Below, in pieces: positions 32,790-43,790 of a stretch of 64,000 nt of DNA. The stretch is from Przewalskia tangutica (Eukaryota; Streptophyta; Magnoliopsida; Solanales; Solanaceae), in the NCBI GenBank assembly GCA_029844215.1, contig CM056724.1, positions 82,665,093 through 82,729,092 on the forward strand, in the 5' to 3' direction. How positions within the stretch are numbered: the first letter of the stretch is position 1; every line of letters begins with the position of its first letter. The notes beneath the pieces are model-generated. The model searched no databases. It was not told where the DNA came from and saw only the letters and a program-made list of their open reading frames with translations. Position numbers and translations under genes: made by a program.

Positions 32790-33679
32790 AAAATATCATG
32801 CCCAAGAGGATAGGAAGAAGTTCACATACCTCGCGACGATTATCGACAAAAAGCAAAACGCTCCAAAGTACTCTAACCTTGTTCGCCTTTTCCACCCTTC
32901 AAGTAGAATACGCTACTCGTAGAACTTCAACCTATAAAGGCCACAAAACGTCTATCAACCTCTAGATCTCTTCGTAGAATAATTCTAGATACAAGATTCC
33001 TTATTCTACGGCAAATTCGGCAAAGACCTCCCCGCAACCACATAAATCTCCTCCTCTAACGAGGCTGCTACCAAACCAACAATCGGGGTTACACGCCTAA
33101 CAGGATGTGTACAATTCTACTCCACAATAATACTACGATCATCAGAAAGCAAATCCTACAGTTCAATTCTTATCCATATTCATTCTACATATAGTATACT
33201 CAACTATACATTACCACAACATGTAATATCCAATTACAATAGGGGGACAAAGATCATTACCTCGATAAGCCCAAAATTTCCAAGATTATAAGTCGATCCT
33301 GAGCAACGTTTAGCTCCAATTCCTGATGCTCCAACCCGCTCCAAGCAACCCTTAGAAGTTTCCAAACAACTTCTCTTAACACTTCATTTAAGCTATGAAG
33401 ATTTTTCTAGGGCTTCATTTTTGCGACTATAGGAATAAAGTAGTATTTTCTGCTCTTATGTTGGGATAACTTTAGAAAACTACAAGGGATTTAGGCTAAG
33501 GTATTTTGGAATAGTAACAATACTAGAAGACAACTTTTCTACCAAGGGGGGGTGTTTCGGACGAGAACTATCAAGAGGGGGGAGGGGAAGCTTTGGACGA
33601 GAGCTTTCTCAAAGGGGGAGGGAGTTTTGAGACTTGGAAAATGTTTAATGGATGAAGAAGTCTTGCACTAGAGGGGGGG

Positions 33680-33687
33680 TATTTATA
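33680..33687 (-). promoter_or_regulatory. TATA box in LTR
   Basis: Minus-strand TATAAATA followed by CCCCCCC, position conserved with Elements 1-3. Confidence 0.6.
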
Positions 33688-34305
33688 GAACAATGAAGGG
33701 CCAAGATTCAAGCAAGTGGAGGGTGTAGATTAGGTAGCTTGTTCAAGTGAAGTCTTCCACCAAGTGTCCACCACAACATTGGGACATATGTCCACCACAA
33801 CTTTGGGACATATGTCCCCCACAACAAAGAGACATGTGGCCATCCACTAGCACCAAAAAAACGTCCAAGGCAAGCCCCCACTTGCCCACAAAAATCGTCC
33901 AACCTACTCCCACTATCCCAAAGAATTATCTTGCAAGACTTGACTATTTGACTTGTCCACTAGCCCACCATTTTCGTCCAACCATGCCACCTAAGGGTGA
34001 CACATGTCGCCCTCCTATTGGTCCAAAATATTTCATCTCTCGGAAAAATCCGTAATGCCAAAAATCCGAAAATAAAGTGGGCCCCACAAAACCGATTCCG
34101 GAAATAAAATTCCATAATTCTCAAATATTCCAAAAAGTCCGAATACCAAATCTGGGAATCCAATTCCCATTAACGAACCTTTTTCCTTCACCAAATCCGA
34201 AAACTTTTCCGTCGAAAAATCACATCTTTCTTCCTTTCCAATTTTTCTGTCGTATTCTCGTACGTACGTCCTCATATACATACTCTGGAACTACGGGGTG
34301 TAACA

Positions 34306-34340
34306 TTTTTCCCCCCTTAGAAACATTCGTCCCGAATGTT
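34306..34340 (-). promoter_or_regulatory. Polypurine tract and pre-PPT hairpin of Element 5
   Basis: Minus strand AAGGGGGGAAAAA (34306-34318), then the perfect 8-bp stem AACATTCG / CGAATGTT with a 3-base loop (34322-34340). Confidence 0.85.
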
Positions 34341-34679
34341 CCTTCTAAGTCTCCAAGCACACCTGTGCCGATATAGTCTTCACTACTATACTTACGAAAC
34401 CAAATATGTCACACATGGCCATAATACAACATACGCGCAAAACTCACATCCGAGCCAACGAAGAATCACCTCTAACGTATATAACAATACCATTAGCTCC
34501 ACCCATGGTCTAAAGGATACTTTCTTCACATCCTTACTTATAAAAAGGACACTTCCATCTTCTTAACACATCTACGTCTCTTTTCTTACTCGTCGTACCC
34601 TCCTCGTACACTCAAACTCTTCCTACTATCGCATTACATTTCATCATTGCTTCAGTTTCCAAAATCTCGGGGTTACTAT

Positions 34680-35110
34680 CTCCAACTTGGTCATCATTAA
34701 CTGGGAACACTCTGGATGGATCTCCGATACTCTTCCGAAACATAGTAACATGGAATACCGGACGTACGGCCTCCTAAGTCGGACGGCAGTGCTAACTTAT
34801 AGGCAACCTGGCCTATTCTACAACGATATGAAAATGCCCAAAGTACCTCGGGCTAAGTTTCCCCTGCTTTCCAAATCTCGTCACACCCCTTCCGGGGTGG
34901 TACCTTCAAGAAGACCCACCGGCAACCTGAACTCCAAGTGTCGATGCCGATACCCGCATTTACTTCGCTGACTCGAGCCGCTAAAAACCTCTTCTGGATA
35001 AGCTTCACCTTACCCACATCCTGCTGAATCAAGTAGGGACCAACTATCTGAACCTTGACAACAACGAACCAATCGACCGGCAACCTACACTGCCGCCCAA
35101 ACTAGGCTTC
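34680..35110 (-). pseudogene. pol: Integrase C-terminal (GPY/F) remnant of Element 5
   Basis: Collinear with Element 3's 15700-16140. The complement of the SPxKGVMRF codons is at about 34881-34915 (CGTCACACCCCTTCCGGGG), that of VKLIQ at about 35000 (GGATAAGCTTCACC), and the VFHVSML equivalent lies near 34735 (a minus-strand read of CATGTTACTATGTTTCGG). Frames change often. Confidence 0.72.
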
Positions 35111-35224
35111 ATAAGGCAACATCCTAATAATGAAATGGTCGCTAGAAAATATTCACTCAACCAGAGGCAAATAATCCTCAGCTACCCTCGAAATCAAAAC
35201 ACCTACCCGTAACCTATCCTCAAA

Positions 35225-35560
35225 TATGCGGATAAAAATCGTTGTTCGTCAAGTCGGCGAGGTGAATGCAATCGAGACTCACATGAGTTCCTAACCCGCC
35301 GCAAAACCTCCGAAAAGAAATAGCCATAAACCGGGCTCCACTTCCGCCATAAAATAAAAGTAGGAACCGTGCGGCTGACAACCTTTACGATAACATCTCG
35401 CATAACCTCCGCCGAGTAACAAATCTGGCGAAAGACAAGATGGGCTGACCTCATCGCCCGGCCATCGGGTCGAACGCGTCCACGAACTCGCACGATGGTT
35501 ACCTAACTTGGGCTTAACACCTGCGTGACCTATCATCTGGCGGGACCACCTCAACCGACC
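35225..35560 (-). pseudogene. pol: Integrase core remnant of Element 5
   Basis: Minus-strand reading in mixed frames gives MRSAHL (T-K-S-A-H-F region), YSAEVMRD (YSAEDYAR region), a GVPT-like stretch, WSPVYG (GAQFTA region) and GTHVSLDCI (GTQVSLSTAF region). It aligns with Element 3's 16190-16500. Two overlapping minus-strand frames of about 100 codons are shadows in wrong frames. Confidence 0.7.
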
Positions 35561-36104
35561 CGCGCGTTCAGTGCGGGTTGACTCGCGATATGGCCTCAAC
35601 CCGACCCACTTCGTACTAAACTCTCGTTCCCCGATCCGGAATAACCTTACCAGTTCACGTCATGAAGGCTACCACTTCCATCTCACACTACCCATGGAAT
35701 TATCACACAAATACACCACGTATACCGAGTACTTCGACAAAGACCAACCGTAAAATCATCCACTCAGGACGGCCTTGCATCCAAGGTCCCAACTGTTATA
35801 AATTCTAAGGCTCCCCATTTTCTCGTCCCCAGACTTACCCTTTTCAACTACCCATGTTTTCTAATCATAACTTACACAATGCTAACCGAACATAGCACTC
35901 CACATGTATCTACCATAACGACCTAAACAAGTCTCTCGGCGGTGAAGATATCTCTCAGAACTCATCGCCTCACTTTCCCTTTGTCGCTCTAATCAAATCC
36001 CGCTCACGGGCGCATAACTTCTGACGGTGATGAACCACCCATCGATCCCGGCGGTCGAGTCGTAACATCCGCGCCACCTGCTCTGGACAATTTCTCGCAA
36101 ATGG
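35561..36104 (-). other. Spacer between gag and integrase remnant, Element 5
   Basis: Counterpart of 16501-16941 in Element 3; nothing recognisable inside. Confidence 0.5.
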
Positions 36105-37297
36105 CCCCGCCGCAAGCCTAACAAGCTATCTAAGTAGTGCGACACTCATAAGAACACTTACCACAACGGCCATACCGAGATGGGGCGCTCCTCCGCTAAC
36201 ACCCCTTCCTCTCCGACTCCACCGACCAGAATCGACTTGGTAGTCTAAGTCATCCCACCTGTATCCCTCCTACTAGGACATTCTCTCCTCACACGGCCCT
36301 GGCGGCCTCTGGTAAAACAAGCATTAGTAAAAAGACAACATTTCCCAGGATGACGTCTACCACATAGTGAACACTGAGGGAAAACTGAATCTGGCTGGCT
36401 AGAACCTATGTAAATCTGTGAACCAGAAACCCTGGAGTTCTGACCAACTCCTAAATACCCCGAGCGTCCTGAAGTCTATGGAGGACCACTCTGTACTGGC
36501 GGAGGCGCATAACCAGTCTGCTGCTGAGAAGGTCCGCCTCGAAAGTTACCAAAGGACCCTGCTGTTTTGGCCCTCTTCTGCTGATCTTGGTTACTCCGCC
36601 GATCTCTACGCTCGACCGCGGCGTAAGCTCTGACGGGCAATGTCCATGTATCGATCAAGAGCTACTCTTGTACAACTCTCGCTAGATAATCGTCATGTCT
36701 GTGACATATCGGTGCACTCTATCCTCCATGTACGCCACTAACGGGGACATAACGAGCCAATAAGTCAAACTCTATATCAGATTCCCAACCGTCCCGCCTG
36801 CTTCGCCTCAACCTCATAAATCTATGCGCCCGAGCTCTCCTCACTGCGAGGGCAAGGTGTAAGAAATGCCTCGAGGTCTTGATCACTTTCATGATCTGCT
36901 GAATCGAATAAACTCGATGATCTTCCTCGCCTCAATCCATAGGACTCGGGTGGCAACTCAAGAAGTCCCGAAATCTCAACTATCGGATCTAGGGTGAACT
37001 ACTAATACTACAGGAACCTCTGACTCTCGTCTGTCCTCATGCCGCTACAAGCCTAGCTAGTAACTGGCCATCTCCTAGTAACCATATCCTCGGCTCCTGG
37101 CCGTGGAACTAAGCTCAGTATCGTGGTCTCGGTAGCTCGCACGCTTCTAAACTCTCTTGGGGCTAGCGGCGTCGCAGAACTCCCCGAATGTAGCGCTGTC
37201 TCAGATAATGACTGGGCCCGTGCCACGTAACCCTCAGACTCTACTAGCAGCCTCCTCACGCTTTGCCCTTCCGGGCTCGTTGCCTGCGTAGAGGCAT
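36105..37297 (-). pseudogene. gag: gag of Element 5, heavily frameshifted, duplicated zinc knuckles
   Basis: The start at 37297 (MPLRRQRARKGKA, then an immediate stop) follows the leader. Core pieces appear in shifted frames: the FYG...DDP region near 36930-36960 and the E/D-F-D-L-A-R-Y region near 36750-36800, followed by KRAKTAGSFGNFRGGPSQQQ (36540-36600 region). Two zinc-knuckle arrays follow, CSLCGRRHPGKC with CFTRGRQGRVRREC (about 36290-36400), then RYGRCGKC..ECRTT with an AC.ACG remnant (about 36110-36190), the same doubled layout as in Element 3. Density of stops and indels is high, and part may be base-calling error. Confidence 0.75.
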
Positions 37298-37405
37298 AAC
37301 TAGCACATACGAATACGCCATGTGGAGTCCAACTTATAACACAACTCTAAGGCACGATCTCGAGTGAGAAGAATGGAAACCAATCCTAAATATCCTGCAC
37401 TCCTC

Positions 37406-37439
37406 GATTATAGGTGTGGTGCACAACACACCGATAATC
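37406..37439 (-). promoter_or_regulatory. Leader hairpin of Element 5
   Basis: Minus strand: arm GATTATCGGTGTG, loop TTGTGCAC, arm CACACCTATAATC. Twelve of 13 positions pair. Confidence 0.65.
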
Positions 37440-37482
37440 AAGACTCACTAGATACGGTTCAGACACTTTCCGAGGATTAACT

Positions 37483-37495
37483 GCTCTGATACCAC
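37483..37495 (-). promoter_or_regulatory. Primer binding site of Element 5
   Basis: Minus strand TGGTATCAGAGCA, canonical, four bases from the LTR end. Confidence 0.9.
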
Positions 37496-37499
37496 TTTT

Positions 37500-38556
37500 G
37501 TCACGACCCGACCCCGGGCCCGTGACTGGTGCCTTACCCCGGGCACCCTAGTGATACAACATCAGAGAAAATCAGCGGAAATAAAAACTTACACAAGAAC
37601 AAGATATACAATAATGAAATAAGAATACAGGCTAACCAAAACGGTTACCTTTCTGAATATAAATAAAACTTGAACCCGAACAGTTACATCCCTTTTACAA
37701 ACTCGCCTACAACAAGATTCTGCACTCTACGAATGTTATAACAACAACGACGGACAGGCCCGCCATACCCCGAATGTAAGTACCTACAACGCATAGGACT
37801 ATACGAAAGATAAGCCTCCGAGAAGCGGAGCTTCCCAAAACGCTGACGTGATCCTATGAGAGGATCGGCGATCGTGTACCTCTACTGCGGCATGAACGCA
37901 CCCCGAAGGAGGTCGATAACAGTACCAAGTATGTGAAATCAGAAAAATCGAAATCAAATCATAATATTTTAAAACCAATTACAAATACGTACGAACAACC
38001 AATTTAACTGCACATAGTGCCACAGCATAAACAAGAGCAAAATAGATATAACGTAACTAGTCTTTTCTAGGCCGCTAATGATCGAAGCAAGGCTAATCGC
38101 CCATAGTATCATTATGCGAGCCTAATCATTGAACTCCCGCAGTCCGCATAGGTCACACACAGACCCGCATGAGGTATTCCTCGCATTGGGGGTAGCTAAC
38201 CCGCGACATCCTCCTGGACTCCCGCAGTCCGCATAGTCACACAGACCACATGAGGTATTCCTCGCATCATAGTCACACAGACCGCATGAGGTATACCTCG
38301 CATCGGGTAACACACCCGGAGTGATCATCCTGGAACTCCCGCAGCTCCGCATGGTCACACAGACCGCATGAGGTATTCCTCGCATCGAGGGTGGCAAGTC
38401 CTCGGCATCATAACAAGTCAGGGGGGTATGTGATATAATAACAGTACAACGGGCTTAACGTTTAACAACGTAAGCACAACAAGAATAACCCCCTTACACA
38501 ACATCACAAGACACTAACACACGTAGCATCATAACATATTTACTTATCAAACCATC
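37500..38556 (-). repeat. 5' LTR of Element 5, interrupted piece
   Basis: Matches 31428-32490 of the partner LTR, including the minisatellite (38107-38396), and stops after ACCATC. The partner continues TTACTACAC, but here the array's first LTR begins. Confidence 0.9.
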
Positions 38557-38835
38557 TGTTACACCCCGTAGTTCAGGTCATGCGCATGAGGGCGTACGAA
38601 AGGGAGTAAGACTTAAAATTTTCAGAAGATAGGTTGACGGATTGTTCCGGACGGGTTTTAGTCAACTTTAAGGCGGGTTATGACCCGGTACATTGAGAGT
38701 TCATAAGTGTTTCAAAGGCCTGGGGCGTAGTTCGTTGAGTCTAGATTCCAACGCAACCAACCGTTCGTCGATAGGACGTCGGAGTAGAAAGTTATGAGGG
38801 TTACAAGTTCAGTGCGCAGTCGGACAGAAATGTGT

Positions 38836-39006
38836 TTCGGCGGCGCGGCCGCGGCGCCGGATGCAGGGCCGCGGCGCCTAAAGTTCTGAAGGGTCGCTGA
38901 AGTTGCAGCGCCGCGGCGCCGGAATAGCAGGGCCGCGGCGCCGAAAGATCAGAGAGCCTGCGGAGGTTTCAGCGCCGCGGCGCCGGCGGCGGGGCCGCGG
39001 CGCCGA
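38836..39006. repeat. GC-rich palindromic repeat cluster
   Basis: Six CCGCGGCGCC cores in about 170 bases, as GGGCCGCGGCGCC alternating with CAGCGCCGCGGCGCC. GCGCCGCGGCGC is its own reverse complement. Shortened or damaged versions lie at 44085-44105, 50307-50385, 53525-53690 and 58676-58830. Confidence 0.9.
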
Positions 39007-40620
39007 GGCGGGATTTTTGGGCGGAAAAACTTAGAAAGTCTGATTTTTGTTTTAAAAGAGACCATGGGAGGGTGACAAGTGTCCCCCCCCATCTGATTTT
39101 CTGTTGCATGCAATATATTGACCAAGACTTGGACATTTTCTATCTTTCATCTTCTCTCTCTCTCTCTCAAATTGCTCCCCCTTCTCTCTAAAAACCCTTA
39201 GAAAAATCTGAATAGTTAAGAACCAAAAAGGAAGCTTGTAGCTAGCTTGTTGGCATTGTTGTGGTGGTGTTCTTGGCAAGGAAGCTAGCAATACTTGGAA
39301 TAAGTTTTGGCTAAAACTTTAAGGTAATGATTCTTCCTTTAGATTTAGTTTATAGTGTTGCATGTTAAGAAGAAAGAACTTGTGGTAGTAAATAATGCTC
39401 TTAGAGTCATTGCATGCTAGAAATGTGGTTTGGTTATGAAGAATGGGTTAAGAAGAGATTACGAGCATGTTGTAGCCTAAAAACTACCCTAGAATTGTTA
39501 AGTGAATTATTGTAAACTTATGGGGCAGAATTGGTATTTGGGTGTGTAATCCCCTTTAAATTGTTGGATTGATTGAGCCTTAAAATGTGGCGTTGAGTGT
39601 TAAAAATCGGCCTTTGAAAAGGTGGCAAAGTGAGTAGAAACAAAGGAAATGCTGCCCAATTTTCCATAGAATTTAGTGGCTTTGAGTTTAGATTATTCTA
39701 CATTGAAATTAGAGGTTAATAAACATATCATGGTTATTATAGGTTGAAATATTATCATGTAGTTGAGCTTAGCAAGTGGATTGACCAAAGAGGTATGTGA
39801 AGCTTTCCTATCTTTGAGCATGAGTATTTGTATCTATGTAGTACAGACGACAAGATTTAGTATTTTTACTTGTTTAAGTATAAACAAAGACTTGTTTTGT
39901 TTTAAGAAGTATAAGTCCCTGTGTTAAGGGAAAAGTATGATTTTACAAAAGTATAGAGTACTTGGTGTGAAAGTATTGAGTATTGAATTATTCTAAAGAT
40001 AAGAGGCTTGAAGTATTTTTGAAAATTGTATGAATTTGTTTGAAGTATAAGCCTCTTGGATAGTAAAAGAACGAAATGGTTCATAAGGAGTTATAACGGC
40101 TTTATGAGAAGTTAGTTATAACGGCCTTATGAATGGATAAGGATGTCGTAAATTTCTAAAGCATAAAGTTAGTATAACGGCTTTATGGGAAGGTTATAAT
40201 AACTTTATGGAAGGTTATGAAAGTTGTCTATTTTGATTAATGAGCATAAGTTGTCTAGATTGTGAAAAATTGAAGTTACTTGGTTTCAAGCTTTGAAATG
40301 AGTTTTCTAAAGGTGTAGTAACTTACGTTGAAAAATAGACGCTCCTTGATACTACGGGTGTTAGTATCTTGGATTTTGCATAAAAAGGAATCTCTTGGAA
40401 AGGATGTCGACGTAGTACTTTGGCTTGTTAAAAGAGAATTATTCTTTTTGTGCCTTGATAGTGTTTTGGGCTTGTTCAATTGAGAATTATTCTATGTGTG
40501 CCTTGATAAGTACTTTGGCTTGCTTAAATAAGAATTCTCTTGGTTTATGTGAAAAGAAGGCATGGTAATTGTCTTGGTTTATGTAAAGGCATGATATTGA
40601 AATTCGAATTAAAAGCATGT

Positions 40621-40945
40621 AGTTATGAGTTACTTGGGCGCATCGCTTGATGATGAAGGATTCCACGGGTATGCTTCCATTGTTCAGTTATGAGTTACTT
40701 GGACGTACCGCCAGTGATGAAGGATTCCACGGGTATGCTTCCATTGTTGAGTTATGAGTTACTTGGACGTACCGCCAGTGATGAAGGATTCCACGGGTAT
40801 GCTTCCATCGTTCAGTTATGAGTTACTTGGACGTACCGCCAGTGATGAAGGATTCCACGGGTATGCTTCCATTGTTCAGTTATGAGTCTATTTGGGCGTA
40901 CCGTCAGTGATGGAGGATTCCACGGGTACGCGCCATGATGAGGTT
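40621..40945 (+). repeat. Minisatellite 1 of the array LTRs (about 64-bp units)
   Basis: Four units of AGTTATGAGTTACTTGGACG-TACCGCCAGTGATGAAGG-ATTCCACGGGTATGCTTCC plus a diverged fifth (TCTATTTGGGCG). Corresponding blocks: 45700-45990, 52012-52200 (two units plus end unit), 55290-55580, 60436-60735. Confidence 0.92.
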
Positions 40946-40999
40946 CGTTTCCGCTGTGATTTTGTTCTATGGATTAGCTCTCCATGAGGTTCATCACGC

Positions 41000-41335
41000 A
41001 GGTGGATCTAGTAGTTAGCCCTCGACTTGCCCGGTCGAGACGTGATGCAGGTGGATCCGTAGTTGGCTTCGCCTTGCCCGGGGTTAGGCGAAGTGGTGTG
41101 ATGCAGGTGGATCGGTGGTTAGCTCACGATTTGCCCGGCCGACGACGCGAGGTGGATCTGGTAGAGGCTATCGACTTGCTGCCCGGCCACCGTGATTCGT
41201 GTATTAGTATTGTTGCACGGGTGGATCCGTAGCCGGCTTGATTTCGCCTTGGCCATTGAGGATGCAGGTGGATCTCGGTAGCTATGCCTTCGCACTTGCC
41301 TCGCACGTTCTTATGATGCAAGGTGGTTTCTAGTA
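41000..41335 (+). repeat. Minisatellite 2 of the array LTRs (about 50-60-bp units)
   Basis: About six units of GATGCAGGTGGATC-x-GTAGTTAGCC...GACTTGCC. Corresponding blocks: about 46050-46400, 52255-52600, 55650-55985 and 60800-61145. Related to 2960-3200 in Element 1's LTR. Confidence 0.85.
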
Positions 41336-41981
41336 TTCATATGTACTACTTATTGTTGTTATATCATATCGGCAGGAGAGGAAGGAACTCCACGCACGAT
41401 TGATATTATGGGCATGAGACCTATGGTTATATTTGAGTGATGACTTAGAGGCGTGAGTCACGACTTGACATGGCTGCGCAGATATGTTGTGTACCGTAGT
41501 TTGGCTATCATACATGTCTCCCGCTTTATATATATGCTATTATGAATTCATTACTGATTTTCGGGCCACATACTTGGTACTTGTTATCGACCTCCTTCGG
41601 GCTGCGTTCACGCCGCAGTCGAGATCGTAGCTTGGCCGATCCGCACTCTGGATCACCGCTCATTTCTTGAAAGCTCCATCTCTCGAGGCTTTGTCTTTTG
41701 CATGATTCTCGAGGTTATAGACTTTGTACATTCAGGGGTATGGCGGCCCCGTCTCCGCCACGCTTGTTAATCCTGAGGTCCGTAGTCACGTTTGTGGTTT
41801 GGGTTGTAAGAATAAAGTTGTACCGCTTCACCATCGGTTAAGTTATTTTATGAAAGGCGCCTTATCGGCTTGCTAGTGATGTTTACCTTATCTGATTTGT
41901 TTCATGTATGTTCATTGCTATTCTCCGACATATACATGTGGTACCGGAAGGTACGCGCCCCGGCCTGGGTCGTGACAAAAG

Positions 41982-42069
41982 TGGTATCGAGCGGTTGTCC
42001 TCGGAAAGTGTCTACGCACCGTGTCTAGTAGTCTTGATTATCGGTGTGTTGTGCACCACATCTATAATC
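41982..42069 (+). promoter_or_regulatory. Primer binding site and leader hairpin, unit A
   Basis: Primer site TGGTATCGAGCGG at 41982 (one base shorter than canonical). Hairpin 42036-42069: GATTATCGGTGTG / TTGTGCAC / CACATCTATAATC. Confidence 0.75.
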
Positions 42070-42174
42070 GTGAGGTCGCAGACATTTAGGGTTGGTTTCA
42101 TTCTTCTCTCTTTGAGATCGTGCAGAGTCGTCATAGTAGGTTGAGTCCTCTCCGACCTATTCTTATGTGCGATT

Positions 42175-43418
42175 ATGCCTCCACCGGCGCGCACCAGAGC
42201 CCGTGGCGGCAAGGCATCAGCAGGAGGCGCTAGTGGTACGCAGAGAGTTACCGTGACTCGGCACTGAAACTATGCCCGAGGCAAGAGGCGGTCGGCGAGT
42301 TCGGCCACGCGGCAGATTAGAGGAGCCGAGAGCGCAGTAGCTCAGAGGTTCCGTACGAGCCCCCGCCCGCGGCCGTGGCAGTATAGGGATTACGAGAGCG
42401 GTCGGTTGTTGACTAGCATCGTGGCAGGGCGACCGCCAGTGGCCGTGGCTAACCCCAGGCCGGCGCTTTAAGGATTCGGACTTTCTCGAGTTGTAATCCA
42501 CCCGAAGTTCTATGGTTCGAGGCCCGAGGAGGATCCTCGTGGAGTTTATTCGACAGCGGCGGACTACGCAGTGCTTAGGGCCTCGAGGCGGAGTCCGTTG
42601 TGTTAGCTTCTGCTGTGTTACGCGATATTGCGTTGAACTGGTTTGAGTCATGGGAATTGTCTAGAGGGGAGGGTGCTCTTCCAGCAGGTTGGGAGGAGTT
42701 CGCAGAGGCCTTCCTGGATCACTTCTTGCCTCCTGAGTTGAGGAGAGCCCGCGTGGATAGATTCTTGACCTTGAGGCAGAATGGGAGGACCATCAGAGAG
42801 TACAGCATGGAGTTTGACTCTTTGGCGGTGTCGCGACACTATTGTAGCCAATATGGCGCATGCAGTTCATCGCTATGTGATGGGGCTAGACCGTCATATG
42901 ATTACTGCGTGCTTGGGAGTGGCTCTTCAGCCAGGTATGGATATCGCCAGGATGCAGGCATATGCGCAGGGGATAGAGGACAGAGAAAGGGAGGGCCGAC
43001 TTGACTCAGGCCAGCCCAAGAGGGCCAGGACAGCAGGATCTCAGGGCGGTTTTCGAGGCGGACCGCCTCAGCAGCAGGCTAGTTATGCTCCTCAGCCAGT
43101 ACGGAGTACTCCACCACAGTCTTCAGGACGTTCGGGAGATTCGGGAGCAGGACAGGGCTCCGGGCGGTTCGTGTTCGGGAGAGTAAGGGTGTTAGTCTGA
43201 GGAAGCCACCTCTACCTCGGTGTAGCCGATGTGGTAACACCCATTATGGGGAGTGTCGTGCTAGTTTGGGTAATTGCTATGCATGCGGCCAACAGGGCCA
43301 TTATGCGAGGAACTGTCCGACCAGAGATAGCACGGATGTAGAGATTCAGCCTTCAGGATCAGTGGCTGGTTCATCGCCTTCTTTTGTTATGCGCCGTGCA
43401 GGGCAGGATCATGATTAG
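42175..43418 (+). pseudogene. gag: gag of array unit A
   Basis: The start at 42175 begins MPPPARTRARGG; the N-terminal 130 codons are scrambled by short indels. The core is open at 42600-42840 (LRDIALNWFESWELSRGEG, FLDHFLPPELRRARVDRF, REYSMEFDSLA), then shifts to a frame giving VHRYVMGLDRHMITACLG, GMDIARMQAYAQGIEDRERE, PKRARTAGSQGGFRGGPP. After another shift the zinc knuckles are complete: CSRCGNTHYGEC and CYACGQQGHYARNCP, the second a canonical C-x2-C-x4-H-x4-C. A stop at 43416-43418 ends the frame. Only three or four indels separate this copy from a full Gag, and several sit in CAG/CTG contexts that look like base-calling artefacts, so intactness should not be judged from this sequence alone. 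Confidence 0.9.
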
Positions 43419-43790
43419 AACGACAAGGGGAATGTGAAGCAATAATTACAGGTATGTCTTTGACCCTTAGAGATTAGTATGCATGATAGGATTGTTGTAT
43501 GATTTAGTGTTATGAACAAGAGGATATTGAGACTGTGTACATGTGATAGAATGAGTGGTAAATTCGAACGGGCAATTCTGTTAGGCCGTGAGCGAGGGTA
43601 AGTAGTAATGGTTCATATTTTGGGTTCATTTTCTGTTTGACTTACAGTGAATGGGTATGCGTGTGCGATATCTTAGGGTCATAGGTGGCATAATGAAGTT
43701 CCATTAGTATATAGTACGAGGATGTACCGAGGAATAGTAGATTGGCTCTAAAAGAACATTCGGGGACGAATGTTTCTAAGGGGGGGAGAA
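43419..43790 (+). other. 3' non-coding tail, hairpin and polypurine tract, unit A
   Basis: ATTACAGGTATGTCTTTGACC near 43447 opens the tail; no coding follows. The perfect hairpin AACATTCG-GGGA-CGAATGTT (43755-43774) and the tract AAGGGGGGGAGAA precede the LTR start at 43791. Same layout at 48461-48824 and 58047-58409. Confidence 0.8.

Larger units (their letters stand above)
31428..34305 (-). repeat. 3' LTR of Element 5 (2878 bp)
   Basis: Complete TG...CA LTR, minus strand. It contains the TATGCGG-type minisatellite at 32047-32335 with units GACCGCATGAGGTATTCC, a (TA)n run, a TATA box and a short triplication around GGGACATATGTCC-type sequence near 33780-33820. Confidence 0.9.
31428..38556 (-). 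mobile_element. Element 5: internally deleted Ty3/gypsy element, right LTR interrupted
   Basis: Minus strand: 5' LTR (37500-38556, cut by the array), primer site, leader hairpin, gag, spacer, integrase core and C-terminal remnants, polypurine tract, 3' LTR (31428-34305). It has the same deletion layout as Element 3 (no protease, RT or RNase H), but its sequence is more decayed and the LTR ends differ (TGTTACACCCCGTAGTTCC, CCCCGGGCCCGTGACTGG), marking a sister subfamily. Confidence 0.9.
38557..41977 (+). repeat. Array LTR A (3421 bp)
   Basis: TGTTACACCCCGTAGTTCAGG to GGGTCGTGACA. In order: GC-rich palindrome cluster (38836-39006), a pyrimidine/CT tract (39142-39190), AT-rich middle, minisatellite 1 (40621-40945), minisatellite 2 (41000-41335) and the conserved end block. 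A minus-strand frame at 39902-40084, repeated at 44980, 49997 and 59507, is carried along by LTR identity and is not a gene. Confidence 0.92.
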
